The position numbers were made by a program, and so were the translations under genes. This document shows positions 10,870-18,186 of a stretch of DNA of 64,000 bases, in pieces. The notes under the pieces are model-generated. The model saw only the letters and a list, made by a program, of their open reading frames with translations. It was not told the origin of the DNA and made no database searches. Position 1 is the stretch's first letter; the number at the start of each line of letters is the position of its first letter. The stretch spans positions 1,867,501 through 1,931,500 of the forward strand of contig NZ_CP011492.1 of the NCBI RefSeq assembly GCF_001011035.1. The letters run 5' to 3'. Origin of the DNA: Streptomyces sp. CNQ-509. GTDB lineage: Bacteria > Actinomycetota > Actinomycetes > Streptomycetales > Streptomycetaceae.

Positions 10870-11289
10870 TCAGAGACTCCCGGGAGCGGCGACCCATACA
10901 GCCTTCAGGTCAGTCGCATCCGCGACAGCCTCGAAGTCACGGTCGTAGTGCAGCAGGATCAGACCGGATAGCTCGGCGACGGCAGCCAGGGCCAGATCCA
11001 CGGCGCCGGCGCTGCGATGCGTGCCCTTCTCCGTGAGCCTGAGCTGGACAGCGTGCGCACGGCCGAAGGTGGCATCCGGCGTCGGGGCCCCGTTGAACAG
11101 GGTGCGGATCTGCTCGTGCATGTGGAGCCGGTCAGCGAGGGAGCGCGCGGAATACAGCAGCTCAAGCTGGGTGATGTCACACATGGCGATGACGCCCTGA
11201 GCGAGGTGATCACGCCATCGTTGCCGTACGCCGGAGTCGGTCAGGATGCGCACCGCTGCTGAGGTATCGATCAGGTGGGTGACGGTCAC
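10870..11289 (-). CDS. vapC: PIN-domain ribonuclease toxin (VapC type)
   Basis: The 139-residue protein is a canonical PIN nuclease. Its acidic residues are D8 in HLIDTSAAVR, the Glu of DITQLELLYSAR, the Asp of SAGAVDLALAAVAE, and the Asp of LLHYDRDFEAVA. VapC toxins cleave tRNA or rRNA when freed from their antitoxin. The ATG overlaps the end of the antitoxin gene by 4 bp. All expected acidic residues are present, so the toxin is probably functional. Confidence 0.9.
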   Translation of the reverse strand: MTVTHLIDTSAAVRILTDSGVRQRWRDHLAQGVIAMCDITQLELLYSARSLADRLHMHEQIRTLFNGAPTPDATFGRAHAVQLRLTEKGTHRSAGAVDLALAAVAELSGLILLHYDRDFEAVADATDLKAVWVAAPGSL

Positions 11290-11498
11290 CGGTAGTTCTT
11301 CTTGTCAAGGAGCAGCTCGATGTCGTAGGCACCGTCCTCGCCCATCTCGACCAGCCGGTCGAGGGCGCGCAGTCGGCTTCGGCGCTGGGTGATCTCCAGC
11401 AGCGCCGCGTTCACGGTGTCCTTCTTGGTCTTCGTGCCGAGAAGCTCGCCGGCTTCGGCGAGTATGGCGTCATCGACCTCTACAAGCAGCTTGGACAT
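11286..11498 (-). CDS. vapB: Antitoxin, VapB family
   Basis: The 70-residue protein starts with a ribbon-helix-helix (MSKLLVEVDDAILAEAGELL, then TKKDTVNAALLEI). Its C-terminal tail, DIELLLDKKNYR, should insert into the PIN toxin. Such antitoxins neutralise VapC and autoregulate by binding their promoter. The 115 bp upstream is notably AT-rich for this genome (around GCCAATATATCCACTGC, 11517-11533), consistent with the promoter/operator. Confidence 0.88.
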   Translation of the reverse strand: MSKLLVEVDDAILAEAGELLGTKTKKDTVNAALLEITQRRSRLRALDRLVEMGEDGAYDIELLLDKKNYR

Positions 11499-11613
11499 TG
11501 CCCGCCTCCAGCGATAGCCAATATATCCACTGCAACTATTTCACATATACCGAGCAGGTGGGGCGTGCCGTCGCGGCGGTCGTCATGGATGCCCGCCGAC
11601 CGCCACTCAGGCA

Positions 11614-12240
11614 TCAGGTCACCCAGCCGGCACGGGCGTCCGTTCCGGTGCCGTCGACCAGCCGGCAGACCGTCTCGATGTCGGTCCGCACCTGCGCGCT
11701 CGACGCGCGCCCCGACAGCCAGGTGATGAGCGCCGCGTGCCACGTGTGCTCGATCACCCGCGCCACCGACAACTGCTCCGGCGCCGGCCGGCCCTCGGCG
11801 CCCATCGCGTCCAGGATGATCGCCGACGTCAGCCGGGAGGCGACCTCGACCTCCGGGCTCGCCGACCGGTCGGCGAAGATCAGGGCACGCACCATCGCGT
11901 CCGCGAGCTGCGGCTCGCGCTGGAGCGCTCGGAAGGCGCGCAGCAGCGTCTGCGCCACCCGGGCGCCCGGCTCGGTGGCGGTCGGCGGGCGCTTGCGCAG
12001 CGTCTCGTGCAACTGCCGCAACTGGTCCTGGAGGGTGGCGACGAGCAGGTGCACCTTGGACGGGAAGTACCGGTACAGCGTGCCGAGCGCGACGCCCGCC
12101 CGCTCCGCGACCTCGCGCATCTGCACCGCGTCGAACCCGCCGCGGCCGGCCAGCTCCGCGGTGGCCTGGAGGATGCGGCGGCGGCGCGCCTCCTGCCGCT
12201 CGGTGAGCTGCGCCCTGCCCGCCCTCGATGTTGTCGTCAT
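11614..12240 (-). CDS. TetR-family regulator, KstR-like
   Basis: The 208-residue regulator has an N-terminal TetR helix-turn-helix (residues ~15-60; AERAGVALGTLYRYFPSKVH). Its ligand domain resembles KstR regulators of lipid/sterol catabolism (LHETLRKRPP, ADAMVRALIFADRS, IEHTWHAALITWLSGRAS). ATG 12240 (MTTTSRAGRAQLTE) was chosen because upstream in-frame sequence crosses the operator and is not conserved-looking. A KstR-like palindrome lies ~94 bp upstream in the divergent region shared with the glycosyltransferase, so it probably controls itself and perhaps that cassette. The ligand is unknown; acyl-CoA is likely by analogy. Confidence 0.85.
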   Translation of the reverse strand: MTTTSRAGRAQLTERQEARRRRILQATAELAGRGGFDAVQMREVAERAGVALGTLYRYFPSKVHLLVATLQDQLRQLHETLRKRPPTATEPGARVAQTLLRAFRALQREPQLADAMVRALIFADRSASPEVEVASRLTSAIILDAMGAEGRPAPEQLSVARVIEHTWHAALITWLSGRASSAQVRTDIETVCRLVDGTGTDARAGWVT

Positions 12241-12333
12241 GTGTCCCGATCTGTGCCGTGCTTCCCCCGACGGCAGCTCCGGCGGGCAGCTCTCGCTACC
12301 AACCGGTAGATTCGAAGCCGCCGAACGTCTGCC

Positions 12334-12347
12334 TGAAACTTGTTCTA
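12334..12347. promoter_or_regulatory. KstR-like operator palindrome
   Basis: TGAAACTTGTTCTA fits the TnnAACnnGTTnnA pattern recognised by KstR-type regulators, with arms GAAAC/GTTCT and one mismatch from symmetry. It lies between the divergent TetR (start 12240) and glycosyltransferase (start 12402) genes. Confidence 0.6.
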
Positions 12348-12401
12348 GATTAGCGCGAGCGGTTACGCTCCGGCGAAACTGCAGTGAGAAGGGGGCCGTA
12401 C

Positions 12402-13733
12402 GTGACCGCCGAGGTGCCACTGCGCATCGCCCTGCTCAGCTACAAGGGCAACCCCTTCTGCGGCGGACAGGGTGTCTACGTCCGCCACCTCTCGCGTGAG
12501 CTGGCCCGCCTCGGCCACCGGGTCGAGGTGATCGGCGCCCAGCCCTATCCCGTGCTCGACCCCGGCGTCACCCTGACGGAGCTGCCCAGCCTCGACCTCT
12601 ACCGGCAGCCCGACCCCTTCCGCACCCCCGCGCGCGGCGAGTACCGCGACTGGATCGACCTGCTCGAGGTCGGCACGATGTGGACCGGCGGCTTCCCCGA
12701 GCCGCTGACGTTCAGCCTCCGCGCCCGCCGCCATCTGGCCGCCCGCCGCGGCGAGTTCGACGTCGTCCACGACAACCAGACCCTGGGCTACGGCCTCCTC
12801 GGCGGCGCCCGCGCCCTCGGCGCCCCGCTCGTGACCACCGTGCACCACCCGATCACCGTCGACCGGGACCTGGAGCTGGCCGCCGCGCCCGACTGGCGGC
12901 GGCGCTACTCGGTGCGCCGCTGGTACGGGTTCACGCGCATGCAGCGCCGCGTCGCCCGCCGGCTGCCCGCGGTGCTGACGGTCTCCGGCTCGTCGCGTAC
13001 ACAGATAACGGCCCAGCTCGGGGCGCGCCCCGAGCGGGTGCACGTGGTGCCGATCGGCGCGGACACCGAGCTGTTCACACCCGACCCTTCCGTGCCGCGG
13101 GTGCCGGGCCGGATCGTCACGACGGCGAGCGCGGACGTGCCGCTGAAGGGTCTCGTGCACCTCGTCGAGGCGCTGGCCAAGATCCGTACGGAGCAGCCGG
13201 ACGCGCACGTGGTCGTGGTCGGCAAGCGCGCGGAGGACGGGCCGGTCGCGCAGGCCGTCGAGCGCTTCGGGCTCGGCGGGGCGATCAGGTTCGTCACCGG
13301 CATCAGCGACGAGGAGTTGGTCGGCCTGCTGCGCAGCGCGCAGGTCGCGTGCGTGCCTTCGCTGTACGAGGGCTTCTCGCTGCCGGCCGCCGAGGCGATG
13401 GCGACGGGCACGCCCCTGGTCGCCACGACGGGCGGCGCGATCCCCGAGGTGGCGGGCCCGGACAACGAGACGAGCCTGGCGGTCCCCCCGGGAGACGCCG
13501 GCGCCCTGGCCGGCGCCCTCACCCGCCTGCTCGCCGACGCCCCGCTGCGGGCCCGTCTGGGCGCGGCGGGCCGCGAGCGGGTACTGGCCCGCTTCACCTG
13601 GGCCCAGGCGGCGAAGCAGACCGCGGAGCGCTACCGGGAGGCGATCGCGGCCGACGCGGCGACGGCCGCCCGCCCCCGGCCGAGGGGCGGCCCGGCGACG
13701 GCAAGGATGCGCGCGGCAGGCGGTGACCGCTGA
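12402..13733 (+). CDS. Family GT4 glycosyltransferase
   Basis: The 443-residue protein has two Rossmann domains. The N-terminal one begins LRIALLSYKGNPFCGGQGVY, with the Gly-rich loop that contacts the nucleotide-sugar phosphate. The C-terminal GT4 domain contains HVVPIGADTELF, PDAHVVVVGK and the donor-site signature CVPSLYEGFSLPAAEAMATG, whose spaced glutamates match EX7E retaining transferases. GTG 12402 is preferred over GTG 12384 because AAGGGGG sits 6 bases upstream. Acceptor and sugar are unknown. Methyltransferase and alpha-toroid genes follow, so a glycoconjugate or lipid-linked product is plausible. Confidence 0.85.
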   Translation: MTAEVPLRIALLSYKGNPFCGGQGVYVRHLSRELARLGHRVEVIGAQPYPVLDPGVTLTELPSLDLYRQPDPFRTPARGEYRDWIDLLEVGTMWTGGFPEPLTFSLRARRHLAARRGEFDVVHDNQTLGYGLLGGARALGAPLVTTVHHPITVDRDLELAAAPDWRRRYSVRRWYGFTRMQRRVARRLPAVLTVSGSSRTQITAQLGARPERVHVVPIGADTELFTPDPSVPRVPGRIVTTASADVPLKGLVHLVEALAKIRTEQPDAHVVVVGKRAEDGPVAQAVERFGLGGAIRFVTGISDEELVGLLRSAQVACVPSLYEGFSLPAAEAMATGTPLVATTGGAIPEVAGPDNETSLAVPPGDAGALAGALTRLLADAPLRARLGAAGRERVLARFTWAQAAKQTAERYREAIAADAATAARPRPRGGPATARMRAAGGDR

Positions 13734-13938
13734 TGCCCCGCGGGGAGGGGGAGCGTGCCGACGCCCGCCCCACCCGCCGTCGCGAGCGGCCGCGCGCCGG
13801 GGCGCCGCACCGCCGCGCCCTCTTCCCCGCTCCCCCGCCCCGTGGCAACGACGCCCCGGACGCCCGCGCCCTCGCGCACTCCTCTCCCCCGCCCCTCCCC
13901 GCCCCCGTACGCCTCCCGCCCACCCCTCCGGAGGAGAT

Positions 13939-14664
13939 TTGCTGACCGTCGACTTCACCCGCTTTCCGCTCGCGCCCGGCGACCGCGTGCTCGACCTCGG
14001 TTGCGGCGCCGGGCGGCACGCCTTCGAGTGCTACCGGCGCGGCGCCCGCGTCGTCGCCCTCGACCGCGACGGCGACGAGATCCGCGAAGTCGCCCGCTGG
14101 TTCGCGGCGATGAAGGAGGCGGGCGAGGCCCCGGCGGGTGCCGCCGCCACCGCCGTCGAAGGCGACGCCCTCGCGCTGCCGTTCCCCGACGACAGTTTCG
14201 ACGTCGTCATCGTCTCCGAGGTGATGGAGCACATCCACGACGACAAGGGCGTGCTCGCCGAAATGGTGCGCGTGCTGCGCCCCGGCGGCCGGATCGCGGT
14301 CACGGTGCCGCGCTACGGCCCCGAGAAGGTCTGCTGGGCGCTCTCGGACGCGTACCACGAGGTCGAGGGCGGCCACATCCGCATCTACAAGGCGGACGAA
14401 CTGGTCGGCAGGATCCGCGAGTCGGGCCTCAAGCCGTACGGACTGCACCACGCGCACGCGCTGCACTCGCCGTACTGGTGGATCAAGTGCGCCGTCGGCG
14501 TCGACAACGACACGTCGCCCGCGGTCCGCGCGTACCACAAGCTGCTGGTCTGGGACATCATGAAGAAGCCGCTCGCGACCCGCCTCGCCGAGCGGCTGCT
14601 CAACCCGGTCATGGGCAAGAGCGTCGTCGTCTACGCGACCAAGCCCCACGAGGGCGGCCGGTGA
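13939..14664 (+). CDS. Class I SAM-dependent methyltransferase (Methyltransf_11)
   Basis: The 241-residue protein has SAM motif I VLDLGCGAGRHAFECYRRGA, acidic loop VVALDRDGDE, motif II LPFPDDSFDVVIVSEVMEHI, and motif III LRPGGRIAVTVPR. TTG 13939 (LLTVDFTRFPL) follows GGAG at 5 bases and matches where relatives start. It lies 205 bp after the GT4 gene across a C-rich, low-complexity spacer with no gene I can support. It overlaps the next gene by 4 bp (GTGA). The conserved trio GT4/methyltransferase/toroid suggests successive modification of one substrate, unknown. Confidence 0.83.
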   Translation: MLTVDFTRFPLAPGDRVLDLGCGAGRHAFECYRRGARVVALDRDGDEIREVARWFAAMKEAGEAPAGAAATAVEGDALALPFPDDSFDVVIVSEVMEHIHDDKGVLAEMVRVLRPGGRIAVTVPRYGPEKVCWALSDAYHEVEGGHIRIYKADELVGRIRESGLKPYGLHHAHALHSPYWWIKCAVGVDNDTSPAVRAYHKLLVWDIMKKPLATRLAERLLNPVMGKSVVVYATKPHEGGR

Positions 14665-15731
14665 CCAGCTCCGAGCGGACCGAGCACCTCGTCCTGCCCG
14701 GCGTGCTGGACGCCGCCGAGGTGGCGCAGACCGTCGCCGGGATCGCCGCGGTGCAGCGGGACGACGGGGCGATCCCGTGGTTCCGGGGGCACCACCTCGA
14801 CCCGTGGGACCACACCGAGGCGGCGATGGCCCTGGACGCCGCGGGCGAGCACGCGCGCGCGGAGGCGGCGTACGAGTGGCTGCGCCGGCACCAGCTCGCG
14901 GACGGCTCCTGGTACGCGGCGTACGCGGACGGGGACGCCGCCCGGCCCACCGACCGCGGCCGGGAGACGAACTTCTGCGCGTACCCCGCGGTCGGCGTCT
15001 GGCACCACTATCTGGCCACCGGGGACGAGGCGTTCCTGCGCCGGATGTGGCCGGTGGTGCGGGGCGCGGTGGAGTTCGTGCTGCGGCTCCAGCAACCCGG
15101 CGGCCAGGTGGGCTGGAAGCGGGAGGCGGCGGACGGCGAGGTGCTCACCGACGCCCTGCTGACCGGCTCCTCGTCCGTGCACCAGGCGCTGCGCTGCGCG
15201 CTGGCCGCCGCCGAGCGGCTCGGCGAGCAGCAGCCCGGCTGGGAGCTGGCCCTCGGCCGGCTCGGGCACGCGATCCGGCGGCATCCGGAGCGGTTCCTGG
15301 ACAAGGACCGCTTCTCGATGGACTGGTACTACCCGGTGCTCGGCGGCGCGGTCACCGGCCCCGCGGCCACCGCGCGCATCGAGCGCGAGTGGGACCGCTT
15401 CGTCGTCCCGGGGCTCGGCGTGCGCTGCGTCGGCGACCGGCCGTGGGTGACCGGCGGCGAGAGCGCGGAGCTGGTGCTCGCGCTCTGGGCGGCGGGCGAC
15501 GGCGACCGGGCGCTGGAGGTGCTGCGCTGGCTGAAGCACCTGCGGGCGGAGGACGGCATGTACTGGACCGGGTACGTCTTCGAGGACGACGCGATCTGGC
15601 CCGCGGAGCGCACGTCGTGGACGGCGGGGGCGCTGCTGCTCGCGCTGGCGGCGGTCGGCGGCGAGGAGGCGACGGGCGCGGTGTTCGGCGGGGCGGGGCT
15701 GCCGCGGGGGCTGGACCCGGACTGCTGCTGA
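14661..15731 (+). CDS. Prenyltransferase/squalene-cyclase-like alpha/alpha-toroid protein
   Basis: The 356-residue protein has helical-repeat signatures of the six-hairpin or (alpha/alpha)6 toroid superfamily: GIAAVQRDDGAIPWFRGHH, HTEAAMALDAAGEHARAEAA, LRRHQLADGSWYAAY, LRLQQPGGQVGWKREA, and TSWTAGALLLALAAVG. No signal peptide is visible, so it is probably cytoplasmic. Such proteins are annotated as prenyltransferases, but the DxDD/DDxxD motifs of terpene cyclases are not evident. A glycoside hydrolase-like role (Trp-rich, ETNFCAYPAVGVWHHY) is equally possible. GTG 14661 overlaps the methyltransferase stop. Confidence 0.7.
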   Translation: MTSSERTEHLVLPGVLDAAEVAQTVAGIAAVQRDDGAIPWFRGHHLDPWDHTEAAMALDAAGEHARAEAAYEWLRRHQLADGSWYAAYADGDAARPTDRGRETNFCAYPAVGVWHHYLATGDEAFLRRMWPVVRGAVEFVLRLQQPGGQVGWKREAADGEVLTDALLTGSSSVHQALRCALAAAERLGEQQPGWELALGRLGHAIRRHPERFLDKDRFSMDWYYPVLGGAVTGPAATARIEREWDRFVVPGLGVRCVGDRPWVTGGESAELVLALWAAGDGDRALEVLRWLKHLRAEDGMYWTGYVFEDDAIWPAERTSWTAGALLLALAAVGGEEATGAVFGGAGLPRGLDPDCC

Positions 15732-15750
15732 GGGATACGGGACGGGGCGT

Positions 15751-15781
15751 TCGTACGGGCCCCGAAGGCCCGGTCCGTACG
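15751..15781 (+). terminator. Probable hairpin terminator
   Basis: CGTACGGGCC (15752-15761) pairs with GGCCCGGTCCGTACG (15767-15781), with a small internal bulge, 20 bp after the toroid gene stop and before the riboswitch leader. The imperfect stem lowers confidence. Confidence 0.45.
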
Positions 15782-15854
15782 GGATCCGCACCGCAACCGC
15801 CCTCGTCAGCCGCCTCCCGGCCGGGACCGGCGCTGACCTCCGCGGGTACGGGCG

Positions 15855-15985
15855 GTAAGGTGAGCGGCGACAACTTCAACTGCGCCCCGCAGGGGAAGCC
15901 GGTGCGAAACCGGCGCTGACCCGCAACCGTGAGCGCGGCCGCCATGGCCGTGCGAGCCGGAGCACCCGCGGGGCGCGGCAGGCTC
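15855..15985 (+). promoter_or_regulatory. Cobalamin (B12) riboswitch
   Basis: The conserved core reads GGGGAAGCCGGTGCGAAACC then GGCGCTGACCCGCAACCGT (15891-15930). The downstream B12 box GAGCCGGAGCACCCGC (15954-15969) matches the AGYCMGGAGACCKGC consensus. These elements bind adenosyl- or methylcobalamin and shut off downstream expression. The outer boundaries are estimated from pairing (CCCCGC near 15885 with GCGGGGCG near 15967). The spacer between core and B12 box is short, so this may be a compact variant. It heads the five-gene operon at 16136-21996. Confidence 0.92.
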
Positions 15986-16087
15986 AAAGGGGCCCCGCCG
16001 GTACCGATGCCGGCCCGGGCCCCGTCCGTCGCGGTATGCGGAGCTGAGCCCGGTCCCCCGGCGCGCGTCGAGCGCGGACGGGCGGCC

Positions 16088-16108
16088 GCGGCCGGCTGTG
16101 CCGGCCGC
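16088..16108 (+). promoter_or_regulatory. Leader hairpin, candidate riboswitch expression platform
   Basis: GCGGCCGGC (16088-16096) and GCCGGCCGC (16100-16108) form a perfect 9-bp all-GC stem with a 3-base loop. It lies about 100 nt after the aptamer and 28 nt before the start codon. It could act as the terminator or ribosome-site sequestering stem switched by the aptamer; no T-run follows. Confidence 0.45.
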
Positions 16109-16135
16109 CCCGTCCCGAAAGGCCCCCGCTCCGTC

Positions 16136-17461
16136 ATGGCTCCGATAGGCCGGACCGCCGCCGCCCGCGGCACGCGCGCCGCACTCGCCGCCGCAGTGCT
16201 GCTGCCCCTCACCGTCGCCGGCCCGGCGTCGGCGGCCTCGGCCGCCACCGCGCCGCAGGCGGCACCGCGGGTCGCCGCGCAGGGCGCGCCCGCGCAGGCC
16301 GTACCCGCACAGAAGAAGCTGCCCGAGGGGCTTTACGGCACCGCGGACCCCGAGTTCGACGGCGTCTGGCGGCAGTCGCTGGCCCTTCTCGCCCAGCGCT
16401 CGCAGCAGTTGCGCCCGGCTCCGGCCGCGGTCGCCTTCCTCACCGGGCAGCAGTGCGCGGACGGCGGCTTCGCCGCGTACCGCGCGGATGTCGCGAAGCC
16501 CTGCGACGAGGCGGCCGAGGACACCAACGCGACCGCCGCCGCGGTGCAGGCGCTGAGCGCAGTGGGCGGGGAGCGCAAGGCCGTGGCCGAGGGCGTGGCC
16601 TGGCTGAAGGAGATCCAGAACGAGGACGGCGGCTGGGGCTTCAACCCCGGCGGCCCGACGGACGCCAACTCGACCGCGGTCGTGGTCGGTGCGCTCGCCG
16701 CGGTCGGCGAGGAGCCGGAGAAGACGACGGCGGGCGGCGGCAGCCCGTACGACGCGCTCGCGACGCTCCAACTCGGCTGCGACGCGAAGAAGGCGGAGCG
16801 GGGGGCGTACGCGTACCAGCCGGAGGACGACGGTGCGCTCTTCCCCAACGACTACGCGACCGCGGCGGCCGTGCTCGCGGGGACGGGCAGCGGCCTCGGT
16901 GCCGGCCTGGCGAAGGGGGGCGGCAAGGACGAGCCGGTCGAGGCGGGCGCCTGCACGGAGGACCCGTCCCCCGCGGAGGCGGCGGACGCGGGTGCGGCAT
17001 ACCTGGCGCAGAAGCTGGCGGCCGGCGACGGGCACCTCCCGATGGTGACCGGCGAGGGCCCCGACCACAACGCGACCGCCGTCGCCGTGCTGGCGCTGGC
17101 CGCGGGCGGCCACGGCAGCGCGGCGCGCGAGCCGTACGGCTGGCTGGAGCGCGACAAGGGCACCCTGTCCTGGTCGAAGGAGAACCCGGCGGCCCTGGCC
17201 ACCCTCATCCTCGCCGCCGACGCGGTGGACGCCGACCCGAGCGCCTTCGCGGGCGGTACGGACCTGGTGGCGAGCCTCAACGCCACGGGCCCGCAGCCGA
17301 CGGCGGAGAAGCCGGCGACGGACCCGGCGGCGTCGGAGGAGTCGTCGGACGACGACGGCGGCGGCCCGGGTGTGGCGGTCTGGTCGCTGCTGGCGGTGGG
17401 CCTGGCGGCGGGCGCGGGCATCGGCCTGCTGGCGAGCGCCCGCAGAAAGAAGCGCGCATGA
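16136..17461 (+). CDS. Secreted, membrane-anchored alpha/alpha-toroid protein (transcobalamin-like fold)
   Basis: The 441-residue protein has a signal peptide (residues 1-~33, ending GPASAAS). Its body is built from squalene-oxidase-type repeats (CADGGFAAYRAD, DTNATAAAVQALSAVGGE, NEDGGWGFNPGGPTDANSTA, GPDHNATAVAVLALAAGG). An acidic linker (~395-415) leads to a C-terminal TM segment and an RRKKRA cytoplasmic tail. Intrinsic factor and transcobalamin use the same alpha6/alpha6 barrel with D-T-x-x-A repeats. With the B12 riboswitch upstream and an ECF importer downstream, I infer a surface cobalamin or corrinoid binder. It corresponds to SCO2321. Its TGA overlaps the next ATG. Confidence 0.85.
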   Translation: MAPIGRTAAARGTRAALAAAVLLPLTVAGPASAASAATAPQAAPRVAAQGAPAQAVPAQKKLPEGLYGTADPEFDGVWRQSLALLAQRSQQLRPAPAAVAFLTGQQCADGGFAAYRADVAKPCDEAAEDTNATAAAVQALSAVGGERKAVAEGVAWLKEIQNEDGGWGFNPGGPTDANSTAVVVGALAAVGEEPEKTTAGGGSPYDALATLQLGCDAKKAERGAYAYQPEDDGALFPNDYATAAAVLAGTGSGLGAGLAKGGGKDEPVEAGACTEDPSPAEAADAGAAYLAQKLAAGDGHLPMVTGEGPDHNATAVAVLALAAGGHGSAAREPYGWLERDKGTLSWSKENPAALATLILAADAVDADPSAFAGGTDLVASLNATGPQPTAEKPATDPAASEESSDDDGGGPGVAVWSLLAVGLAAGAGIGLLASARRKKRA

Positions 17462-18186
17462 CGAGCGGCGGGCAACCGCGCCGCGGGCGGAGGACGATAC
17501 GGCAGGCGATACCACGGGTGCTCGTTGCCGTGGTCGGGGGTGCCCTGCTGGTGCTCGGGGCGGGTGCGCCGGGGGCGCAGGCCGCGGAGGGATACCGGTA
17601 CTGGTCCTTCTGGGACCGGGACGGGGACTCCTGGGTCTACGCCACCAAGGGCCCCGGGCTCGAACGGCCCGCGGACGGGGACGTGCACGGCGTGCGGTTC
17701 GCCGTCAGCGAGGAGTCCGGCGGCGGCCCGCGCCCCCGCGGGGCCGCCGGCTTCGACGCCATCTGCGGCGGCACCCCGCCCGGCGACGGCGGCAAACGCG
17801 TCGCCCTCGTCCTGGACTTCGGCACCGCCGCGGACGCCCCCGGCGGCCGGACCCCGCCCCCGGCCCGTACGGAATGCGCCTCGGTCGCCGAGGACGCCAC
17901 CCTCGGCGACGCGCTCGCCGCCGTCGCGGAGCCGCTGCGCTACGACTCCAACGGCCTGCTCTGCGCCATCGACGGATACCCGCGCAGCGGCTGCGCCGAG
18001 CCGGCGGCGTCCGACGACGGCGCCGGCGCCGGCGAGGCGCGCGACAAGGTCGACATCTCCACCGTCCCGGCGGACGAAGCCGACGACGGCGACTCCGGCC
18101 CGTCCACCGGCACGGTCGGCGGCCTCGTCATGGTCGCGGTCCTCGCCGGCCTCACGGTCTGGCAGTTGCGCCGCCGCCGCACATGA
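17458..18186 (+). CDS. SCO2322-family anchored surface protein
   Basis: The 242-residue protein has a basic N-terminus and signal peptide (cleavage near GAQAAEG, residue ~42). A Trp/Tyr-rich extracytoplasmic domain follows (GYRYWSFWDRDGDSWVYATK, VHGVRFAVSE, LRYDSNGLLCAIDGYPRSGC), then an acidic Ser/Asp linker, a C-terminal TM helix and an RRRR tail. It matches the SCO2322 family, of unknown biochemical role. Four cysteines in the ectodomain (FDAICGG, ARTECAS, LLCAID, SGCAEP) could form two disulfides. ATGA overlaps join it to both neighbours, so it is made with the toroid protein and the transporter. Confidence 0.82.
   Translation: MTSGGQPRRGRRTIRQAIPRVLVAVVGGALLVLGAGAPGAQAAEGYRYWSFWDRDGDSWVYATKGPGLERPADGDVHGVRFAVSEESGGGPRPRGAAGFDAICGGTPPGDGGKRVALVLDFGTAADAPGGRTPPPARTECASVAEDATLGDALAAVAEPLRYDSNGLLCAIDGYPRSGCAEPAASDDGAGAGEARDKVDISTVPADEADDGDSGPSTGTVGGLVMVAVLAGLTVWQLRRRRT

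Noticed and set aside
13734..13938. Pro/Arg-rich frames in the C-rich spacer between the glycosyltransferase and methyltransferase
   Set aside because: Low-complexity codons in all frames and no ribosome site or motif; treated as spacer or leader.
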